Assembly (NCBI GenBank): GCA_021791235.1
Contig: JAJYXA010000421.1
Span: 1-8,872 of the forward strand
Direction: 5' to 3'
Source of the DNA: Pseudomonadota bacterium
GTDB lineage: Bacteria; Pseudomonadota; Gammaproteobacteria; Burkholderiales; Thiobacillaceae
DNA length: 8,872 nt
Position numbers and translations under genes: made by a program. Under the pieces are notes generated by a model that was not told the origin of the DNA, ran no database searches, and saw only the letters and a list, made by a program, of their open reading frames with translations. Of the stretch, positions 1-7,485 are shown in pieces. Position 1 is the stretch's first letter, and each line of letters begins with the position of its first letter.

Positions 1-695
1 ACCAGGTCGGCGGCGAGCGGAACAGTTTTCTGTACACCGACCCCGATGCCAACAGCCTGAGCAACTATGCGTTCGGGGCTGGCACGCAGATCAATGCGCC
101 TGCGACGCCGACGCTGGTGAGCACGACAGGCACCTTGGCCGCGGCGACCTACACCTATGCGGTGACGGCCTACAACGCCGAGGGCGAAACGCTCCCCAGC
201 ACGGCGGCGAATATCACACTGTCGGCAACTGGCGGCGTGACGGTGAACTGGACGGCCGTTGCGGGCGCCACCGGCTACCGGGTCTATGGCCGCAGCGGCA
301 CGCTCGGGCGGCTGGCGGATGTCGGGAATGTGCTGACCTACACCGATTCCGGGAGCGCCACGCCGGGCGTTGCATCGCCGTCTGTGAATGGCACCGGCAC
401 GCTGCAGTACGCGGCGCAGATTCCCGTCGGTGGCCTGGCGCATCCGCTGTTCCACGTCGGCACGCTGGCGATCACGCCGAGCAACTACACGCTGCAGGTT
501 ATCAACGGCATGCCCTACATCGTCTATCTAGCCGGGTCGGCTCCCGCCTATGGCAGCAACGTGGTCGGCAACGGCTCGTTCCAGGTCTGCGCACGCTTCG
601 ACATGACGGCAGGTTTCGCCCTGGCCAACGCAGTGGCACCCAGCACGTCAGCCGTGCAGATGGATGCGATCAAGCTGGTGGAGGTGTTCGAGTGA
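1..695 (+). CDS. DUF2460-type phage minor tail protein with inserted FN3-like domain (5' partial)
   Basis: The frame is open from base 3 to the TGA at 693-695, giving 230 visible residues; the true start lies upstream of the window. The GTG at 117 is internal, because family sequence precedes it: FLYTDPDANSL (27-59) and AFGAG (69-83) fit the part of DUF2460 proteins that usually reads like FLF-DP-D-nsV followed by G-GDG. The C-terminus also fits, with GSFQVCARFD at 573-602 (usual form G-F-V-VRFD) and a closing LVEV. DUF2460 proteins are structural components of the siphovirus tail tip, normally encoded just before a DUF2163 protein, as here. An insert of about 98 residues (96-389) separates the two family halves and resembles a fibronectin-like beta-sandwich. 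The stop overlaps the next start as GTGA. The family call rests on motif memory and gene order. Confidence 0.72.
   Translation, partial: QVGGERNSFLYTDPDANSLSNYAFGAGTQINAPATPTLVSTTGTLAAATYTYAVTAYNAEGETLPSTAANITLSATGGVTVNWTAVAGATGYRVYGRSGTLGRLADVGNVLTYTDSGSATPGVASPSVNGTGTLQYAAQIPVGGLAHPLFHVGTLAITPSNYTLQVINGMPYIVYLAGSAPAYGSNVVGNGSFQVCARFDMTAGFALANAVAPSTSAVQMDAIKLVEVFE
96..389 (+). other. FN3-like beta-sandwich module inserted in the DUF2460-type gene
   Basis: Encodes two hallmark blocks: GTLAAATYTYAVTAYNAEGE (from 129), then VNWTAVAGATGYRVYGRSG followed by YTDSGSATPG. The same two blocks, in the same order, recur in the genes at 692 and 5905. Such Ig/FN3-like decorations on phage structural proteins are known and are thought to help weak binding to cell-surface carbohydrate; that role is inference here. 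Edges are estimated from where family-like sequence stops and resumes. Confidence 0.65.
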
Positions 696-1861
696 GGACC
701 ATCAGCAGCCAACTCGGCGCCGACATCGCCGCGGGAACCGTGTGCAACCTCATGCAGGTCACACGCACGGATGGCGTGGTCCTGTATTACACAGACCACG
801 ACGGGCCGCTCACGGTCGGCGGCAACACCTACGTGCCCGCGCCCGGGCTATCAGGCATCAAGCTCACCATCACCAACAACGCGCAGGTCGGCACCATCCA
901 GACCCGCGCCGCCTGGGTGCCCACACTGAGCGAGGCCGATATCCTCGCCGGCATGTACGACAACGCGCAAATCCGCATCGGCTTCGCCAGCTGGAAAAAT
1001 CCGGCCTATGGCGAGGTCTGGGTGTTCTCGGGGATGCTGGGGACCGTCACCGCAACAGCGGACGGCTTCCAGGCCGATGCGCAGAGTTCGCTGTGGCTCC
1101 TGCAGCGTCCGCTCGGCGTCTACATGACGCCCAACTGCCGCCACATCCTCGGCTCGACCACAGACCCGCAAGGGGTCTGGGGTTGCCAGCTCAACCTGGC
1201 CCCTTACACCTACAACGGCACGATCACGGCCATGCAAAACAGCATGGTGTGGAGCGTGAACATTCCCGGGTATGGCTCGGCGGCAACGCCGAACACCCCG
1301 GCGATTCCATCGGCCAGCGTCGCGCAGAACATCGCCGGGCAATACCTGCCGCCCGGCACCTATCACTACTCGGTGTCGGCCATCGTGGGGGGGCAGGAAA
1401 GCAGCACGTCGCCCATCGTCGAGGCCATCGTGCAGCAGAACAACCCGCCGACCGGCGGCGGCACGATCACGCTGAGCTGGGCCGCAATAGCTGGCGCCAC
1501 GTCCTACAACGTCTACGGGAACACGGCGCAACAGCTGCTGGCCAACGTGGCGACGACGAGCTGGACCGACAACGGCAGCGCGGGATCGGGCGGCGCGCCA
1601 CCGCTCTTTGGCGACTACTTCGCGCAAGGCATCGTCACCATGACAAGCGGCAACGCCGTGGGCATGAAGGCCGACGTCAAGACCATGCGTGGCACCACGC
1701 TCAGCCTCCTGCTCCCGCTGGGGCGCATTCCCGCCGTTGGCGATGCATTCAGCATCACCGCAGGCTGCCCCAAGACCGTGGGCGCATGCCAGTACAAGTT
1801 CAACAACGTGGTCAATTTCGGCGGCTTCCCGGACCTGACGCCGCAGAGGAACTGGATGTGA
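692..1861 (+). CDS. DUF2163 / phage BR0599-family tail tip protein with inserted FN3-like domain
   Basis: A 389-residue protein starting at GTG 692, seven bases after a GGAGG (680-684), with start and previous stop overlapping as GTGA. Residues 1 to about 195 match the DUF2163 N-terminus in style: LMQVTRTDGVVLYYTDHDGPL near residue 22, then a PNCRHILGS-type block near residue 146. Residues about 305-389 match the BR0599 C-terminal domain: YFAQGIVTMTSG, a GD-F motif, and Cys359 and Cys366 leading into KFNNVVNFGGFP. This family is a tail-tip component of siphoviruses and gene transfer agents and sits between the DUF2460 protein and the NlpC/P60 peptidase, as here. A segment of about 105 residues (1286-1600) between the two halves is FN3-like and makes the protein longer than usual members, which I recall as about 270-300 residues. 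Confidence 0.88.
   Translation: MRTISSQLGADIAAGTVCNLMQVTRTDGVVLYYTDHDGPLTVGGNTYVPAPGLSGIKLTITNNAQVGTIQTRAAWVPTLSEADILAGMYDNAQIRIGFASWKNPAYGEVWVFSGMLGTVTATADGFQADAQSSLWLLQRPLGVYMTPNCRHILGSTTDPQGVWGCQLNLAPYTYNGTITAMQNSMVWSVNIPGYGSAATPNTPAIPSASVAQNIAGQYLPPGTYHYSVSAIVGGQESSTSPIVEAIVQQNNPPTGGGTITLSWAAIAGATSYNVYGNTAQQLLANVATTSWTDNGSAGSGGAPPLFGDYFAQGIVTMTSGNAVGMKADVKTMRGTTLSLLLPLGRIPAVGDAFSITAGCPKTVGACQYKFNNVVNFGGFPDLTPQRNWM
1286..1600 (+). other. FN3-like module inserted in the DUF2163/BR0599 gene
   Basis: Carries LPPGTYHYSVSAIVGGQES, then ITLSWAAIAGATSYNVYG and SWTDNGSAGSGG. These correspond block for block to the modules at 96-389 and 6313-6620. It sits between the Cys/His-containing middle block and the Y-F-A-Q-G start of the BR0599 C-terminal domain, where the family usually has only a short linker. 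Boundaries are approximate. Confidence 0.65.
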
Positions 1862-2289
1862 TCGAGCGCAGCCAGATCGTCGCGGAAGCCCTGACGTGGA
1901 TCGGCACGCCCTTCCAGCATGGGCAGAGCTGCAAAGGTCGAGGCGCCGATTGCGTGGGCCTCGTGATTGGCGTGTTCCGTGCGCTGGGTTGCGTGCCGTC
2001 CGATTACTTCCCGCCCCCCTACTCGCAGCAGTGGCACGTCCACAAGAACGAGGAAGTCATGCTGCAAGCGGTCACCGCGCAGGGTTTCAAACCGAGCACT
2101 GCTGAGCCGGAGCCCGGCGATCTCCTGACCTTCCGCTTTGGCCGCGTCACGTCCCATGTCGGCATCTATGTCGGCGACAACGCCTTCGTGCATGCCTATT
2201 TCTCGCTGCAGCGCGCGGTCAAGCAGCCGCTCGATGGCGACCTGAAGGCACGCATGGGCAGCGTGTTCGTTTGTCCCTGGGTGATCTGA
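1858..2289 (+). CDS. NlpC/P60-family tail peptidase
   Basis: The 143-residue product starts at GTG 1858, overlapping the previous stop as GTGA, with AGAGGA at 1845-1850 as ribosome binding site. The frame is open far upstream, but that part overlaps the DUF2163 gene and has no family sequence, so 1858 is the real start. The catalytic signature is plain: Cys32 in GADCVGLV, His100 in SHVGIYVGD, and a polar third residue, probably His112 in FVHAY. NlpC/P60 enzymes cut peptidoglycan stem peptides at gamma-D-Glu-diaminopimelate bonds. In tail-tip operons this small, single-domain form is the phage cell-wall peptidase, related in role to the peptidase half of lambda K. It probably acts in the tail tip during assembly or when DNA crosses the cell wall. 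Length fits the family. Confidence 0.93.
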   Translation: MIERSQIVAEALTWIGTPFQHGQSCKGRGADCVGLVIGVFRALGCVPSDYFPPPYSQQWHVHKNEEVMLQAVTAQGFKPSTAEPEPGDLLTFRFGRVTSHVGIYVGDNAFVHAYFSLQRAVKQPLDGDLKARMGSVFVCPWVI

Positions 2290-2290
2290 C

Positions 2291-5200
2291 ATGGCCGTCG
2301 CAATCCCACTCATCTTTGCCGCTGGCGGCGCGTGGGCCGGCACGGCCGTCGGCATCGGAGCCGCGGCCGGCTGGGCCATCGGCTCGGCCATCGGGTCGAT
2401 CGTTGAGCAGCAATATTTCGGGCCGCAAGTTCCGTCCAACTCACTCACTGATCTGTCGGTGCAGACCTCAAGTTGGGGATCCGGACTTCCGGAAATCTTC
2501 GGCGTGCAGCGCGTCGCCGGCAACATCATCTGGTCCACCGACAAGAAGTTGGTTGGCGGCAATCAGGGCAAGTTCGGCGGCAAAGGCGGGGGTGGCGGCA
2601 AAGGTGGCAAGTCCGGCGGCAAGAAGGGCGGCGGCCAGCAGGGCTACTACGAATGCGGGATCGCCTTCGCGCTGTGCGAGGGGCCGATTGCCGGCATCAA
2701 GCGCATCTGGGCGGGCGGCGACCTGATCTTCGACGACAGCGCGCCGGTGTACGTCCCGTCGATGGACCCGAACAACCCGCAGGGTGGATATCAGCAGTTC
2801 GCCGCCGCGAATCAGCCGTTGTTGAGCACGGGAGGATCGTCGCTGGGCAACTGGACGCTCTACCACGGCACCGGCCAGCAAACAGCCGACCCGACCATCG
2901 CGGCGAACGGCTCGGCCAACGGCGACAACGGCGTGCCTTACCAGGAAGTCACGCTGCAAAACGGGTTCGAGTACACCTACGGCTCGCCCAGCTTCGGCAA
3001 GCTCGGCACGGCGTGTGCTTACCGGGGCGTCGCCTACATCGTCTTCCCGAATTTGAACATCGGCTATGGCGGCTCCATTCCGCCATTGACGTTCGAGGTG
3101 GTTGGCAAACAGCCGACGCTGGTCCTGAATGGCCTCAGCGCAATAAGCGGACCGACTGGCATCACATATCCCGCCGGGGTCAATGCGTCTTACGGCCCGT
3201 ATGCCGCGAAGAATTGGAGCGGCAGCGGCGCTTGCGTACTTGCAGGTGATTATCTGGTTACAGGGGACGGTAGCAATCCGACGTTCCAGGGCATCACGAA
3301 CATCAACACGGGCCAATTCACGCCGATCATCAACTCCACGTATTACGTGAACGGAACGATGGCGACCATAAGCGTTGCTGTTCTCAATGGCGCTGGCGTG
3401 ATGTTTGCGGGGGAATCCTATTTTCAGTCAGCAGCCATTCCAAGTGGACAGTTAAAAACGCTTTCGATGTCCGGAACCGGCGCCCCCTTACTGGGTTTTT
3501 GCGCGAATGGTCAAACGTGGTTCACGTCGGTTCCACCCCAGAATACAAATTTCACGAGCCCTTCTTACCTTGGCAGCACGGATGCTTACGACACACGCTA
3601 TAGCGACCCCATTCAAGTCGCGCCACCTGGTTCACCGACAGGGACGCTCACAAATAATCAGATTCCCGTCATCGGCGGCGTCGCTTATTATTTCAGCGGA
3701 ACAAACCTCATCGCGTTTAATCCGCCAAGAAATTTCAATGTCATTGCGACAGGCCTTCCTCAAGGTCCGGTTAATACATTCACAGACGGCACGTTCCTGT
3801 ACGCGGCAATGCCGGCGTCAAACAATCAGGTAGAAATATATCAAGTTGACACCAGCGGAAACACTGTACTGTGGCGCACCTGCGTTTACAGTTACGCGAC
3901 CTCTTTCTTTTTCGCGAATGGCTGGCTATATAGTGTAGCAAATACATCTTCTGGAAATCATAATAATATAACAAAATACAACACGGATGGTTCCCTGCGC
4001 TACGTCACGAATTTCACGTATGCGATCGGATTCGCCTTTGTGGCGAGTTCTGGGATTGTTTTGGCCGGAAGAGTTACGGGTGCATCGCCGGGTGGCGGCT
4101 ACGTCATTTTCCAGTTCGCGGATACCGCGATCATCCCGCAGCCTGTCACATTGCCGAGCGTCCTCGCGGACATCTGTTCGCGCGCCGGGTTCACCAACTA
4201 CGACACGAGTCTCGTGCCAAACTTGCCGGTCAACCTGACGCGGCACGCCGGAACCGCGGCGCGCGATGTGCTCAAGACGATCTGCCAGATCTACGCGATC
4301 GACATGGTGGATTCGGCGGGAACGCTGCGGTTCGTGCCCAAAGGGCAGCCGATCAGCGCGCAGATGCAGATTGCGGACATCGGCTTTGCCAAGGTGAGCA
4401 AGGGACAGGTCGCGCCAGCCCCGTACATCCTGACCCGCGCGCAGGGAACGGACCTGCCGCGTTCGGTCACGTTGAAATACACCTCGGCGCTCGCCAACTG
4501 GAACACCTACGCGCAACAGTTCCAGATCAGCGACCCCTACGGTAAGGACGTGACCGTCTCGGTGCCGATGACGCTGGACGATCAGACGGCGCTGAATGCG
4601 GCCATGCTGCTGTGCGCCGCACCCCACATCGAGCGATCTGCCTACTCTTGGACCACCTCGCTGGAATGGCTGCAGCTCGAGCCGGGCGACGTGGTGCAGA
4701 TGCCGTGGGGCGTGACGCGCATCACGTCCGTCACGCTGCGCGACACCCAGAATCAGCCGGCCATCGAGTTCAACGGCGTCATCGACGCCACCTACGTGCT
4801 CAACTCCGGGAACGGCAATGCGCAGGCGGTGGCGACGCCAACGCTTGCCGCCAGCGTGCAGGCGCAAAGCGCGCTCACAACCGCATCGGGGGGAAGCTTC
4901 GTCGCCACCAACACCGGGGCATCGGGGAATCTCGCCAATGTGCCGACGCGCCCTCCCTTGAATGTGGGATCGGCCTACGCCCAATATTTCGAGGTGCCCC
5001 CGCTGACGAGCAAGGACACGACGCCTTACTACCTGATCGCGCCTTACGTGAGTGGGGGATCGTTTGTCGGCGCGGCGATCTGGGAATCCACCGATGGGGG
5101 AACGACCTTCACCGACCTGGCGCAACAAGCGTCTTCCGGAATCGTCGGCTTCGCCAACAACGTAGCGCCGAACACGCAGCCCTACACCTGGGACACCACG

Positions 5201-5908
5201 ACCGTCCTGAACGTTTACCTCAACAGCAGCTACATGCAGTTGTCTGGGGCGACCGACCTGCAGGTCATCCAGGGCGCAAACCTGGCACTCCTCGGCAATG
5301 AGCTGATCCAGTTCGCCAACGCCAACCTGATGGTCGATGCGCAGGGCAACAGCTACTACCAACTCTCGCGCTTGCTTCGCGGCAGGCGCGGGACCGAGTG
5401 GGCGATGGGCTCGCATCAGGCCGGAGACGCCTTTGTCCTGATCCAGGCCAACGACGAAACGGCCATCGACTACGGGCTGCACGACCTGAACAACAGCGCA
5501 CTCTTCAAGATCGCCACAGTGGGCCAGGACATCAGCGCCATCGGGGCCACTTCCTTCGCGCCCACCGGCATTTGGTACAAGCCGTGGGCGCCCGCGCATC
5601 CGCGCGTCTCCAAGGATTCCAGCAACAACTGGAACCTGTCGTTTTTCGCCAGAGCGCGGCTCAACGGTTACTGGGGTTCTGGCGTTGCGCCAACACTCGA
5701 CACCGACACCCAGACGTGGAGCCTTGACGTGCTCTCGGGCTCGACCGTCAAGCGCACCGTGACCGGCCCGCTGTCGTCACCAACCTTCCAGTACACGGCT
5801 GCCATGCAGACCGCCGATGGCTTCGCCGCTGGCGCGCACGGCATCACCTTCACCATCTACCAGGTCGGCCAACTCGGGCGCGGCTATTCCAACTCGGTGA
5901 CCACATGA
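2291..5908 (+). CDS. Tail hub/tip (host specificity) protein, lambda J / GTA gp15-like, with large inserted domain
   Basis: A 1205-residue protein; ATG 2291 follows the peptidase stop by one base, with a weak GGGTGAT (2279-2285) upstream. The N-terminus is a glycine/alanine-rich hydrophobic stretch (residues 5-40), then LTDLSVQTSSWGSGLPEIFG and VAGNIIWST, typical of this family. A Gly-Lys-rich linker (89-118) leads into YECGIAFALCEGPIAGIKRIW. Family sequence pauses at PLTFEVVGK (265-273) and resumes at LPSVLADICSRAGF from residue 621; between lies a foreign-looking insert. Residues about 720-865 fit the Phage-tail_3 domain (LPRSVTLKY, PGDVVQM at 798-804). The C-terminal part has an STDGGTTF Asp-box-like motif (933-940) and LLRGRRGTE (1028-1036), a strong family marker. 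The protein should form the central hub at the tail tip and carry or contact receptor-binding parts. Confidence 0.9.
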   Translation: MAVAIPLIFAAGGAWAGTAVGIGAAAGWAIGSAIGSIVEQQYFGPQVPSNSLTDLSVQTSSWGSGLPEIFGVQRVAGNIIWSTDKKLVGGNQGKFGGKGGGGGKGGKSGGKKGGGQQGYYECGIAFALCEGPIAGIKRIWAGGDLIFDDSAPVYVPSMDPNNPQGGYQQFAAANQPLLSTGGSSLGNWTLYHGTGQQTADPTIAANGSANGDNGVPYQEVTLQNGFEYTYGSPSFGKLGTACAYRGVAYIVFPNLNIGYGGSIPPLTFEVVGKQPTLVLNGLSAISGPTGITYPAGVNASYGPYAAKNWSGSGACVLAGDYLVTGDGSNPTFQGITNINTGQFTPIINSTYYVNGTMATISVAVLNGAGVMFAGESYFQSAAIPSGQLKTLSMSGTGAPLLGFCANGQTWFTSVPPQNTNFTSPSYLGSTDAYDTRYSDPIQVAPPGSPTGTLTNNQIPVIGGVAYYFSGTNLIAFNPPRNFNVIATGLPQGPVNTFTDGTFLYAAMPASNNQVEIYQVDTSGNTVLWRTCVYSYATSFFFANGWLYSVANTSSGNHNNITKYNTDGSLRYVTNFTYAIGFAFVASSGIVLAGRVTGASPGGGYVIFQFADTAIIPQPVTLPSVLADICSRAGFTNYDTSLVPNLPVNLTRHAGTAARDVLKTICQIYAIDMVDSAGTLRFVPKGQPISAQMQIADIGFAKVSKGQVAPAPYILTRAQGTDLPRSVTLKYTSALANWNTYAQQFQISDPYGKDVTVSVPMTLDDQTALNAAMLLCAAPHIERSAYSWTTSLEWLQLEPGDVVQMPWGVTRITSVTLRDTQNQPAIEFNGVIDATYVLNSGNGNAQAVATPTLAASVQAQSALTTASGGSFVATNTGASGNLANVPTRPPLNVGSAYAQYFEVPPLTSKDTTPYYLIAPYVSGGSFVGAAIWESTDGGTTFTDLAQQASSGIVGFANNVAPNTQPYTWDTTTVLNVYLNSSYMQLSGATDLQVIQGANLALLGNELIQFANANLMVDAQGNSYYQLSRLLRGRRGTEWAMGSHQAGDAFVLIQANDETAIDYGLHDLNNSALFKIATVGQDISAIGATSFAPTGIWYKPWAPAHPRVSKDSSNNWNLSFFARARLNGYWGSGVAPTLDTDTQTWSLDVLSGSTVKRTVTGPLSSPTFQYTAAMQTADGFAAGAHGITFTIYQVGQLGRGYSNSVTT
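3113..4142 (+). other. Insert of about 340 residues in the hub protein, beta-propeller-like, AT-rich
   Basis: Covers residues about 275-618 of the hub protein. Repeats with a register of about 43 residues are visible at its end: DGTFLYAA at 499, ANGWLYSV at 542 and SSGIVLAG at 585, the first two followed by IYQVDTSGN and KYNTDGS. Weaker units can be drawn upstream (GACVLAGDYLV, VIGGVAYYFSGTNLIAF), so seven blades of about 49 residues would fit the length. A hand count gives about 49 % G+C over 3421-4020 against 67 % over 4561-4740. The fold is inferred from repeat spacing, not shown. Confidence 0.55.
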
Positions 5909-7485
5909 GCACGACCCCAAACCTCGGCCTGACATTCCTGACGAGTGGCCAGCTCCAGCCGGATGTCACCGTCAACGGCGATCTGTCCATCCTTGATTCG
6001 CTGCTCCTTGGCGCCGCGGCCTTCGGCAACAACCAGGCGACCACCACTGGGCTGACCTACGGCTACTTCGGCGCGTCGATCTACTCGAACGGCGCGAATG
6101 TGGCGCTGGCGAACGGCACGATTGGGCTGACGGCGAGCGCCACGAACTACGTGCAGCGCACGGCGCTTGGCGTGGTATCGGTCAACACGACGGGCTTCAC
6201 CGTGGGGCTGATCCCGATGGCGCAGGTGGTGACGGGCGCATCGAGCATCACGACGATCACCGACAAGCGCCCAAGCTCGGCCGACCTGCGCGGCAGACAG
6301 GTAATCCAGGTTGGCGCACCAACCGGCGTTGCTGTTGCGACAGCGACCACGGGCGGCACGCTGGCGGCGGCGACGTACGGCTACCGCGTGTCGGCGGTCT
6401 ATCCGTGGGGCGAATCGGCGGCGAGCGCCGAGGTTACCGTCACCACGACCGGAACGACCAGCGAGAACACCATCAGCTGGACGCTGCCATCCCAGGCAAC
6501 GGCGGCGAAGGTTTACGGCCGCGCATCTGGCGGCGAACTGCTCATCGCAACCGTCGCCGCTGGAACATCCAGCTATCTGGATACCGGGAGCGTGACGCCA
6601 TCGGGCGCGCTGCCGACCGGCTCCCTGACCATCGGCGATGCGCAGGTCAACACGCGCATCTTGAGCTTTCAGGGCACGCTGGGGGGCAACACGGTCGTCA
6701 ATTTCCCGACCTACCAGCAAGAGTGGATCGTCAGCCACGATGCGGTGGCGTCCGGCTCGAGTTTGCAGGTGCAAGCGACTGGGAGTTCCGCGCCGGTCAC
6801 GTTGACGCAAGGCGTCGCGAGCGTGGTGTACGGCAACGGCGTGAACCTCGTCGCCACCGGATCGGCGGGCGGCGGCTTCGCGAACCCGATGACGACCGCA
6901 GGCGATTTGATCTATGGCGGAACAGCTGGAGCTGCAACGCGGATCGGGATCGGCGCAGCAGGCCAGGTTCTGACCGTCGTGAGCGGCTTACCTGCTTGGG
7001 CGAACAACCCCGCAGGCTTCGCCAACCCGATGACCACTGCAGGCGACCTCATCACCGGTGGAACGAGCGGCGCAGCGGGTCGGCTTGGCGTTGGCGCGGC
7101 TGGGCAGGTGTTGACCGTGGTGAGCGGCGCGCCCGCATGGGCTGCGATTCCTGCCCCTCCCGTCCTCCCGGTGAACGCGCAAACCGGAACAGCCTACATA
7201 CTGGCGGCGACCGATGCGCCGGCCGCGAACGGCTACCAGGGCATCGTGACGATGAACAACGCTGCGGCCAATACGCTAACTGTGCCGGCGAACGCGACGG
7301 TCCCCTTTCCGGTGGGTACACAGGTGCAGGTCGTGCAGCTCGGCGCGGGACAGACGGCCGTCGCAGCAGCGTCAGGCGTGACGGTTTCCAACCCGAGCTC
7401 GCTGACTGCGCGCGCTCAGTACAGCACGCTCGTGCTCACCCAAGTTGCGGCGAATGTCTGGGTGCTCGGCGGAGATATGACGTGA
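5905..7485 (+). CDS. Modular phage tail fibre protein
   Basis: 526 residues; ATG 5905 overlaps the hub stop as ATGA, with GGTGA (5896-5900) just upstream. Modules in order: an N-terminal segment with SGQLQPDVTVNGDLSILDSL (about 14-33), similar to the attachment region of many tail fibres and to DUF2793; a strand-rich module ending IPMAQVVTGASSITTITDKR (to about 122); an FN3-like domain (about 137-238); a beta module from RILSFQGTLGG to GNGVNLVATGS; two 47-residue repeats with NPMTTAGDLI and GAAGQVLTVVSG (about 324-417); and a C-terminal module from QTGTAYILAATDA to NVWVLGGDMT. These repeat and C-terminal types are widespread in phage fibres. No catalytic signature was seen. It probably extends from the hub and presents a distal binding protein, possibly the product of the next, overlapping gene. 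Confidence 0.85.
   Translation: MSTTPNLGLTFLTSGQLQPDVTVNGDLSILDSLLLGAAAFGNNQATTTGLTYGYFGASIYSNGANVALANGTIGLTASATNYVQRTALGVVSVNTTGFTVGLIPMAQVVTGASSITTITDKRPSSADLRGRQVIQVGAPTGVAVATATTGGTLAAATYGYRVSAVYPWGESAASAEVTVTTTGTTSENTISWTLPSQATAAKVYGRASGGELLIATVAAGTSSYLDTGSVTPSGALPTGSLTIGDAQVNTRILSFQGTLGGNTVVNFPTYQQEWIVSHDAVASGSSLQVQATGSSAPVTLTQGVASVVYGNGVNLVATGSAGGGFANPMTTAGDLIYGGTAGAATRIGIGAAGQVLTVVSGLPAWANNPAGFANPMTTAGDLITGGTSGAAGRLGVGAAGQVLTVVSGAPAWAAIPAPPVLPVNAQTGTAYILAATDAPAANGYQGIVTMNNAAANTLTVPANATVPFPVGTQVQVVQLGAGQTAVAAASGVTVSNPSSLTARAQYSTLVLTQVAANVWVLGGDMT
6313..6620 (+). other. FN3-like module in the tail fibre gene
   Basis: Third copy of the module seen at 96-389 and 1286-1600. It has GTLAAATYGYRVSAVYPWGE (from 6355), whose first eight residues equal those in the first gene, then ISWTLPSQATAAKVYGRASGG and YLDTGSVTPSG. 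It lies between the ITTITDKR-type module and the RILSFQGTLGG module. Edges are approximate. Confidence 0.65.
6874..7155 (+). repeat. Tandem pair of 47-residue modules in the tail fibre
   Basis: Two head-to-tail 141-base units, 6874-7014 and 7015-7155, each beginning GFANPMTTAGDLI and containing GAAGQVLTVVSG and PAWA. By direct alignment 39 of 47 residues are identical, while many codons differ synonymously (for example gcg/gcc, acg/acc, gat/gac, ttg/ctc in the first twelve codons). This suggests an old duplication kept under protein-level selection. Units of this type are common in phage fibre shafts. Confidence 0.9.

Noticed and set aside
664..1857. Upstream extension of the peptidase frame
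   Set aside because: It overlaps the DUF2163 gene, is Arg/His-rich with no motif, and the family's normal N-terminus begins at the GTG at 1858 with a good ribosome binding site.
1615..2562. Long minus-strand frame across the peptidase gene and the hub start
   Set aside because: It spans a gene boundary on the other strand where the plus-strand proteins have clear catalytic and family motifs; treated as an antisense shadow.
2555..2644. Gly-Lys-rich low-complexity stretch in the hub protein as a possible novel element
   Set aside because: Glycine-rich linkers before the CEGPI block are common in this family, so it is probably a normal flexible loop.
3926..5599. A 557-codon open frame on the minus strand inside the hub gene
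   Set aside because: It opposes a strongly supported protein, is very rich in Arg, Gly and Val as expected for antisense of GC-rich DNA, and shows no recognisable motif.
6405..7481. Upstream extension of the LamG frame through the fibre gene, suggesting programmed -1 frameshifting
   Set aside because: No slippery heptamer is visible at the fibre end, the fibre C-terminus looks complete, and GTG 7482 has its own ribosome binding site. The extension is Arg-rich shadow sequence.
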